From Variovorax ginsengisoli (GTDB lineage Bacteria; Pseudomonadota; Gammaproteobacteria; Burkholderiales; Burkholderiaceae_C), in the NCBI RefSeq assembly GCF_030486595.1, contig NZ_JAUJZH010000006.1, forward strand, positions 124,001-188,000: a stretch of DNA of 64,000 bases. The letters are read 5' to 3'. A program made the translations under genes and the position numbers. This document shows positions 15,069 through 27,420 of the stretch, piece by piece; the first letter of the stretch is position 1, and each line of letters opens with the position of its first letter. A model generated the notes under the pieces. The model worked only from the letters and a program-made list of their open reading frames with translations, was not told the DNA's origin and made no database searches.

Positions 15069-16283
15069 ATGCTCGACCTGCCGGCGCGGATCTCCGACTC
15101 GCTCCTGATGCTGCTGCACGCGCAGCGCGTGCTGGCGCACCTGGTCGTCGACGACGCCCAGAACCTGGTGCAGGCCGGCGGCCACCTGGACCACTACGGG
15201 CTGGGCGGCCTGAGTTGCGGCGGCCTGGCGAGCGATCAGATCCCGTTCCTCGAAGGGCTGCTGCCGCTGGTCGAGACGCCGTTCCTGATCCGTTCGATGG
15301 AAATGCCCAGCGGGCGCGTGGCCGACGTCCATTTCTTCGCCGACGACGGCACGGTCTGGATCCTGCTGCTCGACGTGACCGCGGAATACGAGGAAGCCCG
15401 GCTGGTGCAGCAGAAGGCCTATGACATGACCCTGCTCAGCCAGCGCGAGGCCAGGCTGATCGCGCAGCTCGAGGCGGCCAACCAGGAGCTGACCCTGGCC
15501 CACCGCGAACTGGCCGCTTCGCGCGAGGCGCTGCAGGTCACGCACGATCGGCTGCAGGACGAGCTGCGCGAGGCCGAGCGCTACGTTCGCGCGATCCTGC
15601 CGCCGCCGCTCGCGGAGCCGCTGGCGGTCGATTGGCGCTTCGTGCCTTCGACCGAGTTGGGCGGCGACTCGTTCGGCTACCACTGGGTCGACGACGAGCA
15701 CTTCGCGCTCTACCTGATCGACGTCTGCGGCCATGGCGTGGGTTCGGCCCTGCTGTCGGTGGCGGTCGCCGACACGCTGCGCTCGGAAGCGCTGCAGCGA
15801 ACCGATTTCCGCAGCCCCGCCGCGGTGCTGACCGCGCTCAACCAGGCCTACCAGATGGAGCGCCACGGCGAGCTGTTCTCCACCGTCTGGTACGGCGTCT
15901 ATCATCGCGCCACGGGCGAGCTCCGCTATGCCTCGGCCGGCCATCCGCCGGCCCTGCTGGTGAGCGGCCCTTGCGAAGCCGCCGGCGAGGGCCGGCCGCT
16001 GCCGGCCAACGGCCCCTGCATCGGTATCTCGCCCGCCGCCCGCTACCAGGAAGAGCGCTGCATCCTGCCATCGCCGGCGCGGCTCTACGTCTTCAGCGAC
16101 GGCACCTACGAGGTCGGCCGGCCGGACGGCTCCATGCTCGAGTTCTCGGCCCTCGCCGAGGCGCTTTCGCGGCCGGTCGCCGGCGGGGCGTCGGAGCTGG
16201 ACCGACTGCTGGAATGCGCGCGCGACGCCCATGGCCCGGGCGTGCTCGAGGACGACTTCACCATCCTCAAGATGACGCTCTGA
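15069..16283 (+). CDS. PAS-coiled coil-SpoIIE (PP2C-type) phosphatase
   Basis: A 404-aa serine phosphatase. An N-terminal PAS-like sensor covers about residues 12-115, a coiled coil about 118-178 (QREARLIAQLEAANQELTLA), and the SpoIIE/PP2C domain about 185-404. The latter shows LGGDSFGY, YLIDVCGHGVGSALLS, ASAGHPPALL, FSDGTYEV and the terminal Asp pair in LEDDFTIL, which bind the metals. It should dephosphorylate the STAS protein at 11178, closing the partner-switch cycle. It starts two bases after the GTPase stop codon, so translation is coupled. Regulation of the phosphatase by the PAS domain or by the GTPase is plausible but inferred. Confidence 0.9.
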   Translation: MLDLPARISDSLLMLLHAQRVLAHLVVDDAQNLVQAGGHLDHYGLGGLSCGGLASDQIPFLEGLLPLVETPFLIRSMEMPSGRVADVHFFADDGTVWILLLDVTAEYEEARLVQQKAYDMTLLSQREARLIAQLEAANQELTLAHRELAASREALQVTHDRLQDELREAERYVRAILPPPLAEPLAVDWRFVPSTELGGDSFGYHWVDDEHFALYLIDVCGHGVGSALLSVAVADTLRSEALQRTDFRSPAAVLTALNQAYQMERHGELFSTVWYGVYHRATGELRYASAGHPPALLVSGPCEAAGEGRPLPANGPCIGISPAARYQEERCILPSPARLYVFSDGTYEVGRPDGSMLEFSALAEALSRPVAGGASELDRLLECARDAHGPGVLEDDFTILKMTL

Positions 16284-16327
16284 GCCGGCCCCTCATTCGC
16301 CGCACACGACCGCCCCTGCCGCGCCGG

Positions 16328-16984
16328 TCAGGGCGCGACAGGATTGCGCTTCGCCTCCTCGAGCCGCTGGCGGCGGCGCACATCGTCGCACTGCGGATGA
16401 TGCGTGAATTGCGGCTTCAGGCACTGGTCGGCCATGCACCTGGCTTCGGCGATGAAGCCCATGCCGGCGCACGCCGCCCGCGGCGCGCCGGCCACCGCCT
16501 GACGTGCGCTCGGAGCCGCGGGCGGCGCCGGCGGGCGCGCCACTGCCGCGGCAGCGCCCTCGGCCAGGACAGGCGCGATCGGCTGAGGGGCGGGCGCGAT
16601 CGGCTGAGCCGCGGGCGCCGGCGCGGCGACGCGCTCCGGCTCGCCGACCGGGCTCGCCTGCGCCTTGCCGGCGCTGTAGAGATACCAACCACCCGCACCG
16701 GCCACGAGCCAGCCCGCGGCGCCGACGAGCAGGGCCACGCTCAGCGCCGCCACGCTGACCCACAGACCCTTGGCGAAGGGAGCCTGGGCGACGCTGTCCG
16801 CCGCCTGGACTTGCATGGTCGGCGCCTCCGCGCCCGTTGACCGGGTCGCGGCGGGCCAGCGCAACCGCAAAGTCGGCGCAAAGCCGTCGTCGGCGCGCGG
16901 GGTCGGCAAGGTGCTGATGCACTCGATGCAGAACTTCGCGATCGCGCGATTCTCGGTATGGCACTTGGGACAGATCACGGACAT
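16328..16984 (-). CDS. Zinc-ribbon, single-TM protein with cysteine-rich C-terminus
   Basis: A 218-aa protein from the ATG at 16984; the frame is open further upstream, but that part is Ser/Cys-rich and unlikely. Residues 4-24 hold a zinc ribbon (CPKCHTENRAIAKFCIEC, two CxxC pairs). A TM helix follows (about 74-99: LWVSVAALSVALLVGAAGW), then a long Ala/Pro-rich linker and a C-terminal segment with four cysteines (AACAGMGF, EARCMADQCL, PQCDD), probably periplasmic. The leftward gene converges on the SpoIIE gene and diverges from the PAS hybrid kinase. A second protein of the same plan lies at 19080. Function unknown; a redox or wall-facing sensor is a guess. Confidence 0.7.
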   Translation of the reverse strand: MSVICPKCHTENRAIAKFCIECISTLPTPRADDGFAPTLRLRWPAATRSTGAEAPTMQVQAADSVAQAPFAKGLWVSVAALSVALLVGAAGWLVAGAGGWYLYSAGKAQASPVGEPERVAAPAPAAQPIAPAPQPIAPVLAEGAAAAVARPPAPPAAPSARQAVAGAPRAACAGMGFIAEARCMADQCLKPQFTHHPQCDDVRRRQRLEEAKRNPVAP

Positions 16985-17108
16985 CGCGCGAGCTTGAAAG
17001 CATTCGCCCGAATCGCCGCGTGCCGATTTCACGAAACCGCACAAAATGTTACATGCGCACGCTATCGAGGACGACCCGCACATAATCCGGTGAAAGCGAA
17101 GGGCGCCA

Positions 17109-19076
17109 GTGGATTACCTTTCAAATGCCGGTTCGAGCATCCAGACCGAGGAGCGGTATCGGCTGTTGGTGGATGCGGTCGTCGACTACGCGATCTACAT
17201 GCTGAACCCTGACGGCATCGTCGTCAGCTGGAACTCGGGTGCCGAACGACTGAAGGGCTTCACTGCGTCCGAAATCATCGGCAAGCACTTTTCGACCTTC
17301 TATCTCCCGGAAGACGTGCGCAACGGGATGCCGGACCATGCGCTGACGATGGCCCGGCAGGAGGGCCGCTTCGAATCCCAGGGCTGGCGCGTCTGCAAGG
17401 ACGGCCGGCGCTTCTGGGCCCAGGTCGTGGTCCGACCGATCCGCGCGCCGGGGGGCGAGCTCATCGGCTACGCCAAGGTGACCCGCGACCTCAGCGAGCG
17501 CAAGGCGGCCCAAGACGCCCTGATGAAGAGCGAAGAGCAGTTCAGCCTGCTGGTGCAGGCGGTGACCGACTACGCGATCTTCATGCTCGATGCCGACGGC
17601 ATCGTCACCAACTGGAATGCCGGCGCGCAGCGCATCAAGGGCTACGAGCCGCGCGAGATCATCGGCACCCACTTCTCGCGCTTCTACCGCCCCGAAGACC
17701 GTGAGCGCGGCATTCCCGCCCAGGCGCTGGCGACGGCAGCCGCCGAAGGCCGCTTCGAAGGCGAGGGGTGGCGGGTGCGCAAGGACGGCTCGGCGTTCTG
17801 GGCCAACGTGGTCATCGACCCGATCTACGGTCCGCACGGCCAGGTGATCGGCTTCGCCAAGGTGACGCGCGACATCACCGAGAAGCGCAACACCCAGCTG
17901 GCGCTCGAACAGGCGCGCGAAGCGCTGTTCCAGTCGCAGAAGCTCGACGCGATCGGCCAGCTCACGGGCGGCGTCGCGCACGACTTCAACAACCTCCTGA
18001 TGGTCGTGCTCACCAGCCTCGAACTGCTGCGGCGCCGGGTCGCAGGGGACGACAAGCTGCTGCGCCTGGTCGAGAACGCGGTGTCGGCGGCCAAGCGAGG
18101 CGCCTCGCTCACGCAGCGGATGCTGGCCTTCGCGCGCCGCCAGGACCTGCAGCCGGCCGCGGTCGACATTCCGGCGCTCGTCGACGGCATGAAGGACATG
18201 CTCGAGCGCACGCTCGGGGCCACCATCCACATCGAGGAGGCGTTCGAGCCGGGCCTGCGACCGGTGCTGGTGGATGCGCACCAGCTGGAGCTGGCCCTGC
18301 TCAACCTGGCGGTGAATGCACGCGACGCGATGCCCGAAGGGGGTCGGCTCCGGTTCGCGGCATCCGAAGTGGCGTGCACGTTGGCCGACCACCTGGCGCC
18401 GGGCGCCTTCCTGCGACTCTCGATGACCGACAGCGGCGCCGGCATGGACGCCGCGACGCTGGCGCGCGCACTCGAACCGTTCTTCACGACCAAGGGCGTC
18501 GGCAAGGGCACCGGCCTGGGCCTGGCCATGGTGCACGGACTCGCGGTCCAGTCGGGCGGCAAGTTCGTCCTCGAGAGCACCGCGGGCGTGGGGACGACCG
18601 CCACCCTGTGGCTTCCCGTGGCTTCGGCGAATTCGCAGGCCCTGCCCGCTGCCGCCCCGATGGCCTCGGTGCCGACGGACACCGCGCCCCTGGCGCCGAT
18701 GCTGGTCCTGGCCGTCGACGACGACCCCCTGGTTCTCGCCGGGACGGCCTCCATGCTGGAGGACCTGGGCCATTCGGTGCTCGCGGCCTCGAGCGCCGAA
18801 GAGGCGTTGGCCATGGCGCGGGCAGCGCCACACATCGACCTGGTCATTTCGGACCAGGTGATGCCGGGCATGAGCGGCGCGCATCTCGTCGAGGCCTTGC
18901 GCAAGAACAACCCTTCCCTGCCGATGATCCTCGCCTCGGGCTTCGCCGAGCAACCAGGCGACCTGCACCCCTCCACCGTCAAGCTCTCGAAGCCCTTCGA
19001 CATGGCGCAGCTGGCACACGCGATCTCGCAGGGCTTGCGTCGAACCCGTGCGGCCCAGGGGCAGGAAGGCACCTGA
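17109..19076 (+). CDS. PAS-PAS hybrid histidine kinase
   Basis: A 655-aa soluble hybrid kinase with a GTG start. Two near-identical PAS modules lie at about residues 15-130 (DYAIYMLNPDGIVVSWNSGAE) and 140-255 (DYAIFMLDADGIVTNWNAGA), each with an RF(E)xxGWRxxKDG tail. A HisKA domain follows with His291 in GGVAHDFNNLL, an HATPase with N box LNLAVNARDAM and G boxes (DSGAGM, GTGLGLAMVHGL), and a C-terminal receiver with Asp582 (SDQVMPGMSG). The DFNN-type kinase class is common in Burkholderiales and often signals light, redox or phosphorelay inputs. No TM segment is present. No partner regulator is adjacent. Confidence 0.9.
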   Translation: MDYLSNAGSSIQTEERYRLLVDAVVDYAIYMLNPDGIVVSWNSGAERLKGFTASEIIGKHFSTFYLPEDVRNGMPDHALTMARQEGRFESQGWRVCKDGRRFWAQVVVRPIRAPGGELIGYAKVTRDLSERKAAQDALMKSEEQFSLLVQAVTDYAIFMLDADGIVTNWNAGAQRIKGYEPREIIGTHFSRFYRPEDRERGIPAQALATAAAEGRFEGEGWRVRKDGSAFWANVVIDPIYGPHGQVIGFAKVTRDITEKRNTQLALEQAREALFQSQKLDAIGQLTGGVAHDFNNLLMVVLTSLELLRRRVAGDDKLLRLVENAVSAAKRGASLTQRMLAFARRQDLQPAAVDIPALVDGMKDMLERTLGATIHIEEAFEPGLRPVLVDAHQLELALLNLAVNARDAMPEGGRLRFAASEVACTLADHLAPGAFLRLSMTDSGAGMDAATLARALEPFFTTKGVGKGTGLGLAMVHGLAVQSGGKFVLESTAGVGTTATLWLPVASANSQALPAAAPMASVPTDTAPLAPMLVLAVDDDPLVLAGTASMLEDLGHSVLAASSAEEALAMARAAPHIDLVISDQVMPGMSGAHLVEALRKNNPSLPMILASGFAEQPGDLHPSTVKLSKPFDMAQLAHAISQGLRRTRAAQGQEGT

Positions 19077-19079
19077 AAG

Positions 19080-19634
19080 TCAACGCGAGCGGCTCGCCGC
19101 ATCCGGATCGACCGGCCCGATGGCAGGCGCATCGACCGGAGGGGGGCCAGCGATGCGGGCGGGATCGATGCCGAGTGCGTCGAGCACGGCGGCCGCCGAG
19201 TTCGCGGGGGCCTCGGCGGCCGGTGGCGGCGACGACCGCGCCGCCTGCCGTGCAGGCGCTGCCGGCGCTCTCACTGCTGGTTCGGTCCATCGGGCGATCG
19301 CCCGGCCCCATCGGTCCGCAGGCACGACCTGCGCCACCAGCACGGCCGCCCCGGCCAGCGCGGCGAGCACAGCCAGCTTGGCAGCGACGGCCGCGGCAGT
19401 GGTCGAGCGCCTGGTCCTCGGCTTGCGCGCGCCGGGCGCCGCTGCATGACCTGAAGGCTTCGGCGGCGGTTCGCGCCGCCCTGGTGGTATCCAGGTGGTC
19501 TCGGCCGCTTCCAGGCGCGTGCTGTCGAAGCCGAAGGTGGGCGTGCGAATGCCGGAAAACCTGCCGCCACATCCGCGGCAACGACGCGCCCGATCCGGGT
19601 TCGGGGTATGGCAGGAACTGCAATACTTGGTCAT
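19080..19634 (-). CDS. Second zinc-ribbon, single-TM protein
   Basis: A 184-aa protein from the ATG at 19634 (longer in-frame starts add an unlikely Arg-rich leader). Residues 5-23 form a zinc ribbon (CSSCHTPNPDRARRCRGC). After a polar, basic stretch comes a TM helix (about 79-100: LAVLAALAGAAVLVAQVV) and an Ala/Pro-rich C-terminal tail of about 80 residues. The plan mirrors the protein at 16328, and the two flank the PAS hybrid kinase, on the strand opposite to it. Its stop lies 3 bases from the kinase stop. Family not recognised; the paired occurrence suggests a shared role. Confidence 0.65.
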   Translation of the reverse strand: MTKYCSSCHTPNPDRARRCRGCGGRFSGIRTPTFGFDSTRLEAAETTWIPPGRREPPPKPSGHAAAPGARKPRTRRSTTAAAVAAKLAVLAALAGAAVLVAQVVPADRWGRAIARWTEPAVRAPAAPARQAARSSPPPAAEAPANSAAAVLDALGIDPARIAGPPPVDAPAIGPVDPDAASRSR

Positions 19635-19654
19635 CCGCGGACCGGCGACACGCC

Positions 19655-19876
19655 TCAGGCGTCGATGGGCACGCCGCCTCCGAAATGCGCCACCCACACA
19701 TCCCACACTTCCTGTGAAGCGGTACTGAACGGCCGCTGCCACGCGGTCATCATCTGGAGCTGCATTTGCTGGAGTTGCAGCAGCCCGGTGAAATAGGCCT
19801 GCTGAAAGGCCAGGACCGGCTGCATCACCGGGTCGGGCGCAGACGAGGCGAGATGGGGGCTCGTCGGATATGCCAT
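19655..19876 (-). CDS. Small phasin-like hypothetical protein (73 aa)
   Basis: A 73-aa protein chosen at the ATG at 19876 because a strong ribosome site, AAGGAGGAAG, lies 4 bases upstream. Its core (VLAFQQAYFTGLLQLQQMQLQMMTAWQRP) is an amphipathic Gln/Leu/Met-rich helix reminiscent of phasins, the small proteins that coat polyhydroxyalkanoate granules. The C-terminus is aromatic and glycine-rich (VWVAHFGGG). It diverges from the glycogen/trehalose operon, sharing a 218-base spacer with glgB. The phasin idea rests on composition only; no family signature is complete. Confidence 0.6.
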   Translation of the reverse strand: MAYPTSPHLASSAPDPVMQPVLAFQQAYFTGLLQLQQMQLQMMTAWQRPFSTASQEVWDVWVAHFGGGVPIDA

Positions 19877-19932
19877 GGCACTTCCTCCTTGGCGCTCCAA
19901 TTTAACGCCATCGATCGGCAGCAGGGCCGTTT

Positions 19933-19942
19933 GCAACGTTGC
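19933..19942. promoter_or_regulatory. LacI-type palindrome upstream of glgB
   Basis: GCAACGTTGC is a perfect 10-bp palindrome with a central CpG flanked by AA/TT, the hallmark of LacI/GalR-family operators (compare PurR and CcpA sites). It lies in the 218-base spacer between the phasin-like gene and glgB, about 150 bases before the glgB ATG. No LacI regulator is encoded in the window, so the binding factor would be elsewhere. The palindrome is certain; operator function is inferred. Confidence 0.4.
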
Positions 19943-20094
19943 GTTTCAGTTTCCCGGGCTGCCGCAGGCCTTTCTTCGGCATCGAGTCGCTGTCCGACAG
20001 GAGGACGGGTGCTTTGACGCATTTCGCCTCCGGCCCCATCGCCTAAACCCGAGTTTTGCCGCAGAGGCCGACCCCGGCCGGCTCATCGAACTCC

Positions 20095-21990
20095 ATGTCT
20101 CGTTCCCCCGATTCCACCTTCGGCGACACGGACGCCTACTTGCTCGGGGAAGGCACGCACGCCCGTCTCCACGAGCACCTGGGCGGCCGCCTGGTCGCCG
20201 ACGGCCTCGGCGCCACCTTTGCGGTCTGGGCGCCCAATGCGCGATCGGTGTCGGTGATCGGCGACTGGAACGCCTGGGACCCGCGGGCCGACCCCCTGAT
20301 CGTCCGCGCCGACAGCACCGGCGTCTGGGAAGGGCGCAGCGCGCACGCCCGCCACGGCCAGGCCTACAAGTTCCGGATCGTCGCCGAGGGCGGCCGCGTG
20401 CTGGAAAAGGCCGACCCGCTGGCCCTCCTGAGCGAAGCGCCGCCGGCCACCGCCTCGCGGCTCTGGTCGCTCGCGCATGACTGGGGCGACGACCACTGGA
20501 TGCGGACGCGCGCCGAGCGCAACCGCCTCGATGCGCCGATCTCGATCTACGAGGTGCATCCGGGCTCCTGGCGGCGTCCGGATGGCGCACTGCCCAACTA
20601 TCGCGAGCTCGCGCGACCGCTCGCCGAGCACGTGGTGTCGCTGGGCTTCACACATGTCGAATTGATGCCGGTCACCGAGCATCCGTTCTACGGCTCGTGG
20701 GGCTACCAGACGACCGGCTATTTCGCGCCCACCGCACGCTACGGCACGCCGCAGGACTTCATGGACTTCGTCGACCACCTGCACCAGCGCGGCATCGGGG
20801 TGGTGCTCGACTGGGTGCCGTCGCACTTCCCCGACGACGCCCACGGACTGTCCGTCTTCGACGGCACCCACCTCTACGAACACGCCGATCCGCGCCAGGG
20901 CTTCCACCCCGAGTGGCACTCGGCGATCTTCAACTACGGGCGCAACGAGGTCCGCAGCTTCCTCGTCTCGTCGGCCCTGTTCTGGCTCGACCGCTACCAC
21001 ATCGACGGCCTGCGCGTGGACGCGGTCGCCTCGATGCTGTACCTGGACTACGCGCGCAAGGAAGGCGAGTGGATCCCCAACCGGCACGGCGGGCGCGAGA
21101 ACCTCGAGGCCATCACCTTCCTCAACGAACTCAACCGGGCGGTCTACCGCGAGCACCCCGACACCTTCACGGTGGCCGAGGAATCGACCGCCTGGCCCCG
21201 CGTGTCGCGGCCGATCGAGATGGGCGGCCTCGGCTTCGGCATGAAATGGAACATGGGCTGGATGCACGACACCCTGGCCTTCATGAAGGAAGACCCGGTG
21301 CATCGCCGCTTCCACCACCACCGCCTGACCTTCTCGATGGTCTACGCCTTCAGCGAGAACTTCGTGCTGCCGCTGTCGCACGACGAGGTGGTGTACGGCA
21401 AGGGGTCGCTGATCGGCAAGATGCCGGGCGACGCCTGGCAGCAGTTCGCCAACCTGCGCCTGCTGTATGGCTACATGTGGGCGCATCCCGGCAAGAAGCT
21501 GCTGTTCATGGGTGGCGAATTCGCCCAGCGGCGCGAGTGGACGCACGAGGGCCAGCTGGAGTGGCAGCAGGCCGAACTGCCGGCGCACCGCGGCGTCCAG
21601 CACCTGGTGGGCGAGCTCAACCGGCTCTATCGCAGCGAGCGGGCGCTGCACGAACTCGATGCCTCGCCCGACGGCTTCGAGTGGATCGAGGCCGACGACC
21701 AATCGCAGAGCGTGATCGCCTTCCTGCGCCGGGCCCGCAACGGCGAGGCCGTGCTGGTGGTCTGCAACCTGACGCCGGTGCCACGGCGCAACTACCGGCT
21801 GGGCGTGCCCAGCGGCGGCATCTGGCGCGAACTGCTCAACAGCGATACGCTCGCCTTCGGCGGCGCGGGTTGGGGAAATCTCGGCGAGGTCGAGGCCGCA
21901 CCCGTGCCTTCGCATGGCCACAGGCAGGCGCTCAGCCTGACCCTGCCGCCGTTGTCCACCCTCTATCTGAAGGCGGTTGCCGATGCCTGA
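20095..21990 (+). CDS. glgB: 1,4-alpha-glucan branching enzyme
   Basis: A 631-aa GH13 enzyme that introduces alpha-1,6 branches into linear glucan. The ATG at 20095 is preferred over a TTG 39 bases upstream. A CBM48 domain ([23 protein letters not shown]) covers about residues 30-130. The catalytic barrel has [15 protein letters not shown] with nucleophile Asp309, the acid/base motif AEEST at 361-365 and [14 protein letters not shown]; the terminal beta domain completes it. It is shorter than E. coli GlgB, lacking the extra N-terminal module. It opens the alpha-glucan/trehalose operon and overlaps glgE by 8 bases, so it should branch the polymer made by GlgE. Confidence 0.95.
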   Translation: MSRSPDSTFGDTDAYLLGEGTHARLHEHLGGRLVADGLGATFAVWAPNARSVSVIGDWNAWDPRADPLIVRADSTGVWEGRSAHARHGQAYKFRIVAEGGRVLEKADPLALLSEAPPATASRLWSLAHDWGDDHWMRTRAERNRLDAPISIYEVHPGSWRRPDGALPNYRELARPLAEHVVSLGFTHVELMPVTEHPFYGSWGYQTTGYFAPTARYGTPQDFMDFVDHLHQRGIGVVLDWVPSHFPDDAHGLSVFDGTHLYEHADPRQGFHPEWHSAIFNYGRNEVRSFLVSSALFWLDRYHIDGLRVDAVASMLYLDYARKEGEWIPNRHGGRENLEAITFLNELNRAVYREHPDTFTVAEESTAWPRVSRPIEMGGLGFGMKWNMGWMHDTLAFMKEDPVHRRFHHHRLTFSMVYAFSENFVLPLSHDEVVYGKGSLIGKMPGDAWQQFANLRLLYGYMWAHPGKKLLFMGGEFAQRREWTHEGQLEWQQAELPAHRGVQHLVGELNRLYRSERALHELDASPDGFEWIEADDQSQSVIAFLRRARNGEAVLVVCNLTPVPRRNYRLGVPSGGIWRELLNSDTLAFGGAGWGNLGEVEAAPVPSHGHRQALSLTLPPLSTLYLKAVADA

Positions 21991-24043
21991 TGGACTGCTG
22001 CCGAGCTCGACGCCGGCCGAGCCCCAGCCTCCCTTCGCGATCGACACGCCCGACGGCCGCAGCCGCGCCGTCGTCGATGCGGTGCTGCCGGCGGTGGACG
22101 GCGGCCGCTTCGCCGCCAAGTGCGTGGCGGGCGAGCACTTCCGGGTGACGGCCCATGTGTTCACCGACGGCCACGACGCGCCGCGCGTGATGCTTCAGTG
22201 GTGGAAAGACGGCGAGGCCCGCCGCCGCGAGTTGCCGATGAAGCTTCGCTACAACGACGAGTGGCATGCGGACTTCGTGCCGCCCATGGCCGGGCGCTAC
22301 CGCTACACGGTGGTGGCCTGGGTCGACGCCTTCGAGTCGTGGCGCCACGAACTGGTGCGGCGGGTCGATGCCGACGACATCCGGCTGGCGGCGCGGGTCG
22401 GCGCACTTGAAATCCGGGCCGCCGCCGCACGCGCGGCAGCCACCGAACGGGAGGCGCTCGAGGATTGGGCCCTCGCGCTCGAACAGGGCGCCCAGGACCC
22501 GGCGCTGGAGGTGACGGCGCTGAAGGCGCTGGCGCTCGACGAGGACCTGGCCGTCACCGCGGGCCGCTATCCGGACCGCCGGCTGGAGACCCGCTACGGC
22601 GCCGACCTGCCCCTGGTCGCCGATCGCGAGCGGGCCCGCTTCAGCACCTGGTACGAACTGTTTCCGCGCTCGGCCGGCGACGCGCCCGGCGCCCACGGCA
22701 CCCTGCGCGATGTCGAGGCACGGCTGCCGCTGGTCGCGGCCATGGGCTTCGACGTGCTGTACTTTCCGCCGATCCATCCGATCGGCCGCCTGCAGCGCAA
22801 GGGCCGCAACAACGCGCTCGACACCGAGCCGGGCGACGTCGGCAGCCCCTGGGCGATCGGCGCCGCCGAGGGCGGCCACAAGGCGATCCTGCCCGCCCTC
22901 GGGACGCCGGAGGACTTCCGCCACCTGGTCGCCGCGGCCCGGGCCCGGGGGCTCGAGATCGCGATGGACATCGCCTTCCAGTGCGCACCCGACCATCCCT
23001 ACGTCAAGGCGCATCCCCAGTGGTTCCGCTGGCGGCCCGACGGCAGCGTGCAGTACGCCGAGAACCCGCCGAAGAAGTACCAGGACATCTATCCCTTCAA
23101 CTTCGAGAGCGAAGACTGGCAGGGCCTCTGGTGCGAACTCAAGAGCGTGCTCGACCACTGGATCGCCGAGGGCGTGACGATCTTCCGGGTCGACAACCCG
23201 CACACCAAGTCGTTCGCGTTCTGGGAATGGGCGATCACCGAATGCAAGCGGGCACACCCCGAACTGATCTTTCTGGCCGAGGCCTTCACCCGGCCGAAGG
23301 TCATGCATCGCCTCGCCAAGCTGGGCTTCACGCAGTCCTACACCTACTTCACCTGGCGCAACACCAAGGCCGAACTCACGGACTATTTCACCGAGCTCGC
23401 GCAGGGCCCGGGCGCGGACTACTTCCGGCCCAACGTCTGGCCCAACACGCCGGACATCCTGCACGCCGCGCTGCAGGGCGGCGAGGAGGCGATGTTCAAG
23501 CTGCGGCTGGTGCTGGCCGCCACGCTGGCCGCCAGCTACGGCATCTACGGGCCGGCCTTCGAACTGCTCGAGCATCGGCCGCGCGGCCTCTCGAGCGAGG
23601 AGTATCTCGACTCGGAAAAATACCAGCTGCGCCACTGGGACTGGGAGCCCGACAGCGGCCTGCGGCCCTTCATCGCCCGGGTCAACCGTATCCGGCAGGG
23701 CAACGCGGCTCTGCAGTCCGACCGCAGCCTGCGCTTCCTGGACATCGACAACGACCAGCTGATCGCCTATCTCAAGGCTTCCGACGATGGCCGCAATGTC
23801 GTGGTGACGATCGTCAACCTCGACCCGCACAACGCCCAGTGGGGCTTCCTCTCGCTGGACCCCTCGGAGGTCGACGTGCCGCGCGACCAGCCGTTCCAGA
23901 TGCACGACCTGCTGACCGACCAGCGCTTCAGCTGGCAGGGCGGACGGCACTTCATCCGGCTCGAGCCCGAGCGCGTGCCGGCACACGTGCTGGTGGTGCG
24001 CCGCCGGCTGCGCGACGAGCGCGACTTCGACTACTACCTCTGA
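21983..24043 (+). CDS. glgE: Alpha-1,4-glucan:maltose-1-phosphate maltosyltransferase
   Basis: A 686-aa GH13_3 enzyme that extends linear alpha-1,4-glucan with maltosyl units from maltose-1-phosphate. The N-terminal beta domain and helical insert precede the barrel. [11 protein letters not shown] carries nucleophile Asp404 and [10 protein letters not shown] the acid Glu433; the 29-residue spacing equals that of the characterised Streptomyces enzyme. [12 protein letters not shown] and NTPDIL are further family blocks. The ATG at 21983 lies inside the end of glgB (8-base overlap), indicating translational coupling. Its substrate comes from the maltokinase domain of the next gene. Confidence 0.95.
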   Translation: MPDGLLPSSTPAEPQPPFAIDTPDGRSRAVVDAVLPAVDGGRFAAKCVAGEHFRVTAHVFTDGHDAPRVMLQWWKDGEARRRELPMKLRYNDEWHADFVPPMAGRYRYTVVAWVDAFESWRHELVRRVDADDIRLAARVGALEIRAAAARAAATEREALEDWALALEQGAQDPALEVTALKALALDEDLAVTAGRYPDRRLETRYGADLPLVADRERARFSTWYELFPRSAGDAPGAHGTLRDVEARLPLVAAMGFDVLYFPPIHPIGRLQRKGRNNALDTEPGDVGSPWAIGAAEGGHKAILPALGTPEDFRHLVAAARARGLEIAMDIAFQCAPDHPYVKAHPQWFRWRPDGSVQYAENPPKKYQDIYPFNFESEDWQGLWCELKSVLDHWIAEGVTIFRVDNPHTKSFAFWEWAITECKRAHPELIFLAEAFTRPKVMHRLAKLGFTQSYTYFTWRNTKAELTDYFTELAQGPGADYFRPNVWPNTPDILHAALQGGEEAMFKLRLVLAATLAASYGIYGPAFELLEHRPRGLSSEEYLDSEKYQLRHWDWEPDSGLRPFIARVNRIRQGNAALQSDRSLRFLDIDNDQLIAYLKASDDGRNVVVTIVNLDPHNAQWGFLSLDPSEVDVPRDQPFQMHDLLTDQRFSWQGGRHFIRLEPERVPAHVLVVRRRLRDERDFDYYL

Positions 24044-24058
24044 GCAACAGGAAGCCGC

Positions 24059-27388
<3,330 letters not shown>

Positions 27389-27420
27389 GCGACCGACCCC
27401 CCATCTCCCGGAGAGCTTCC

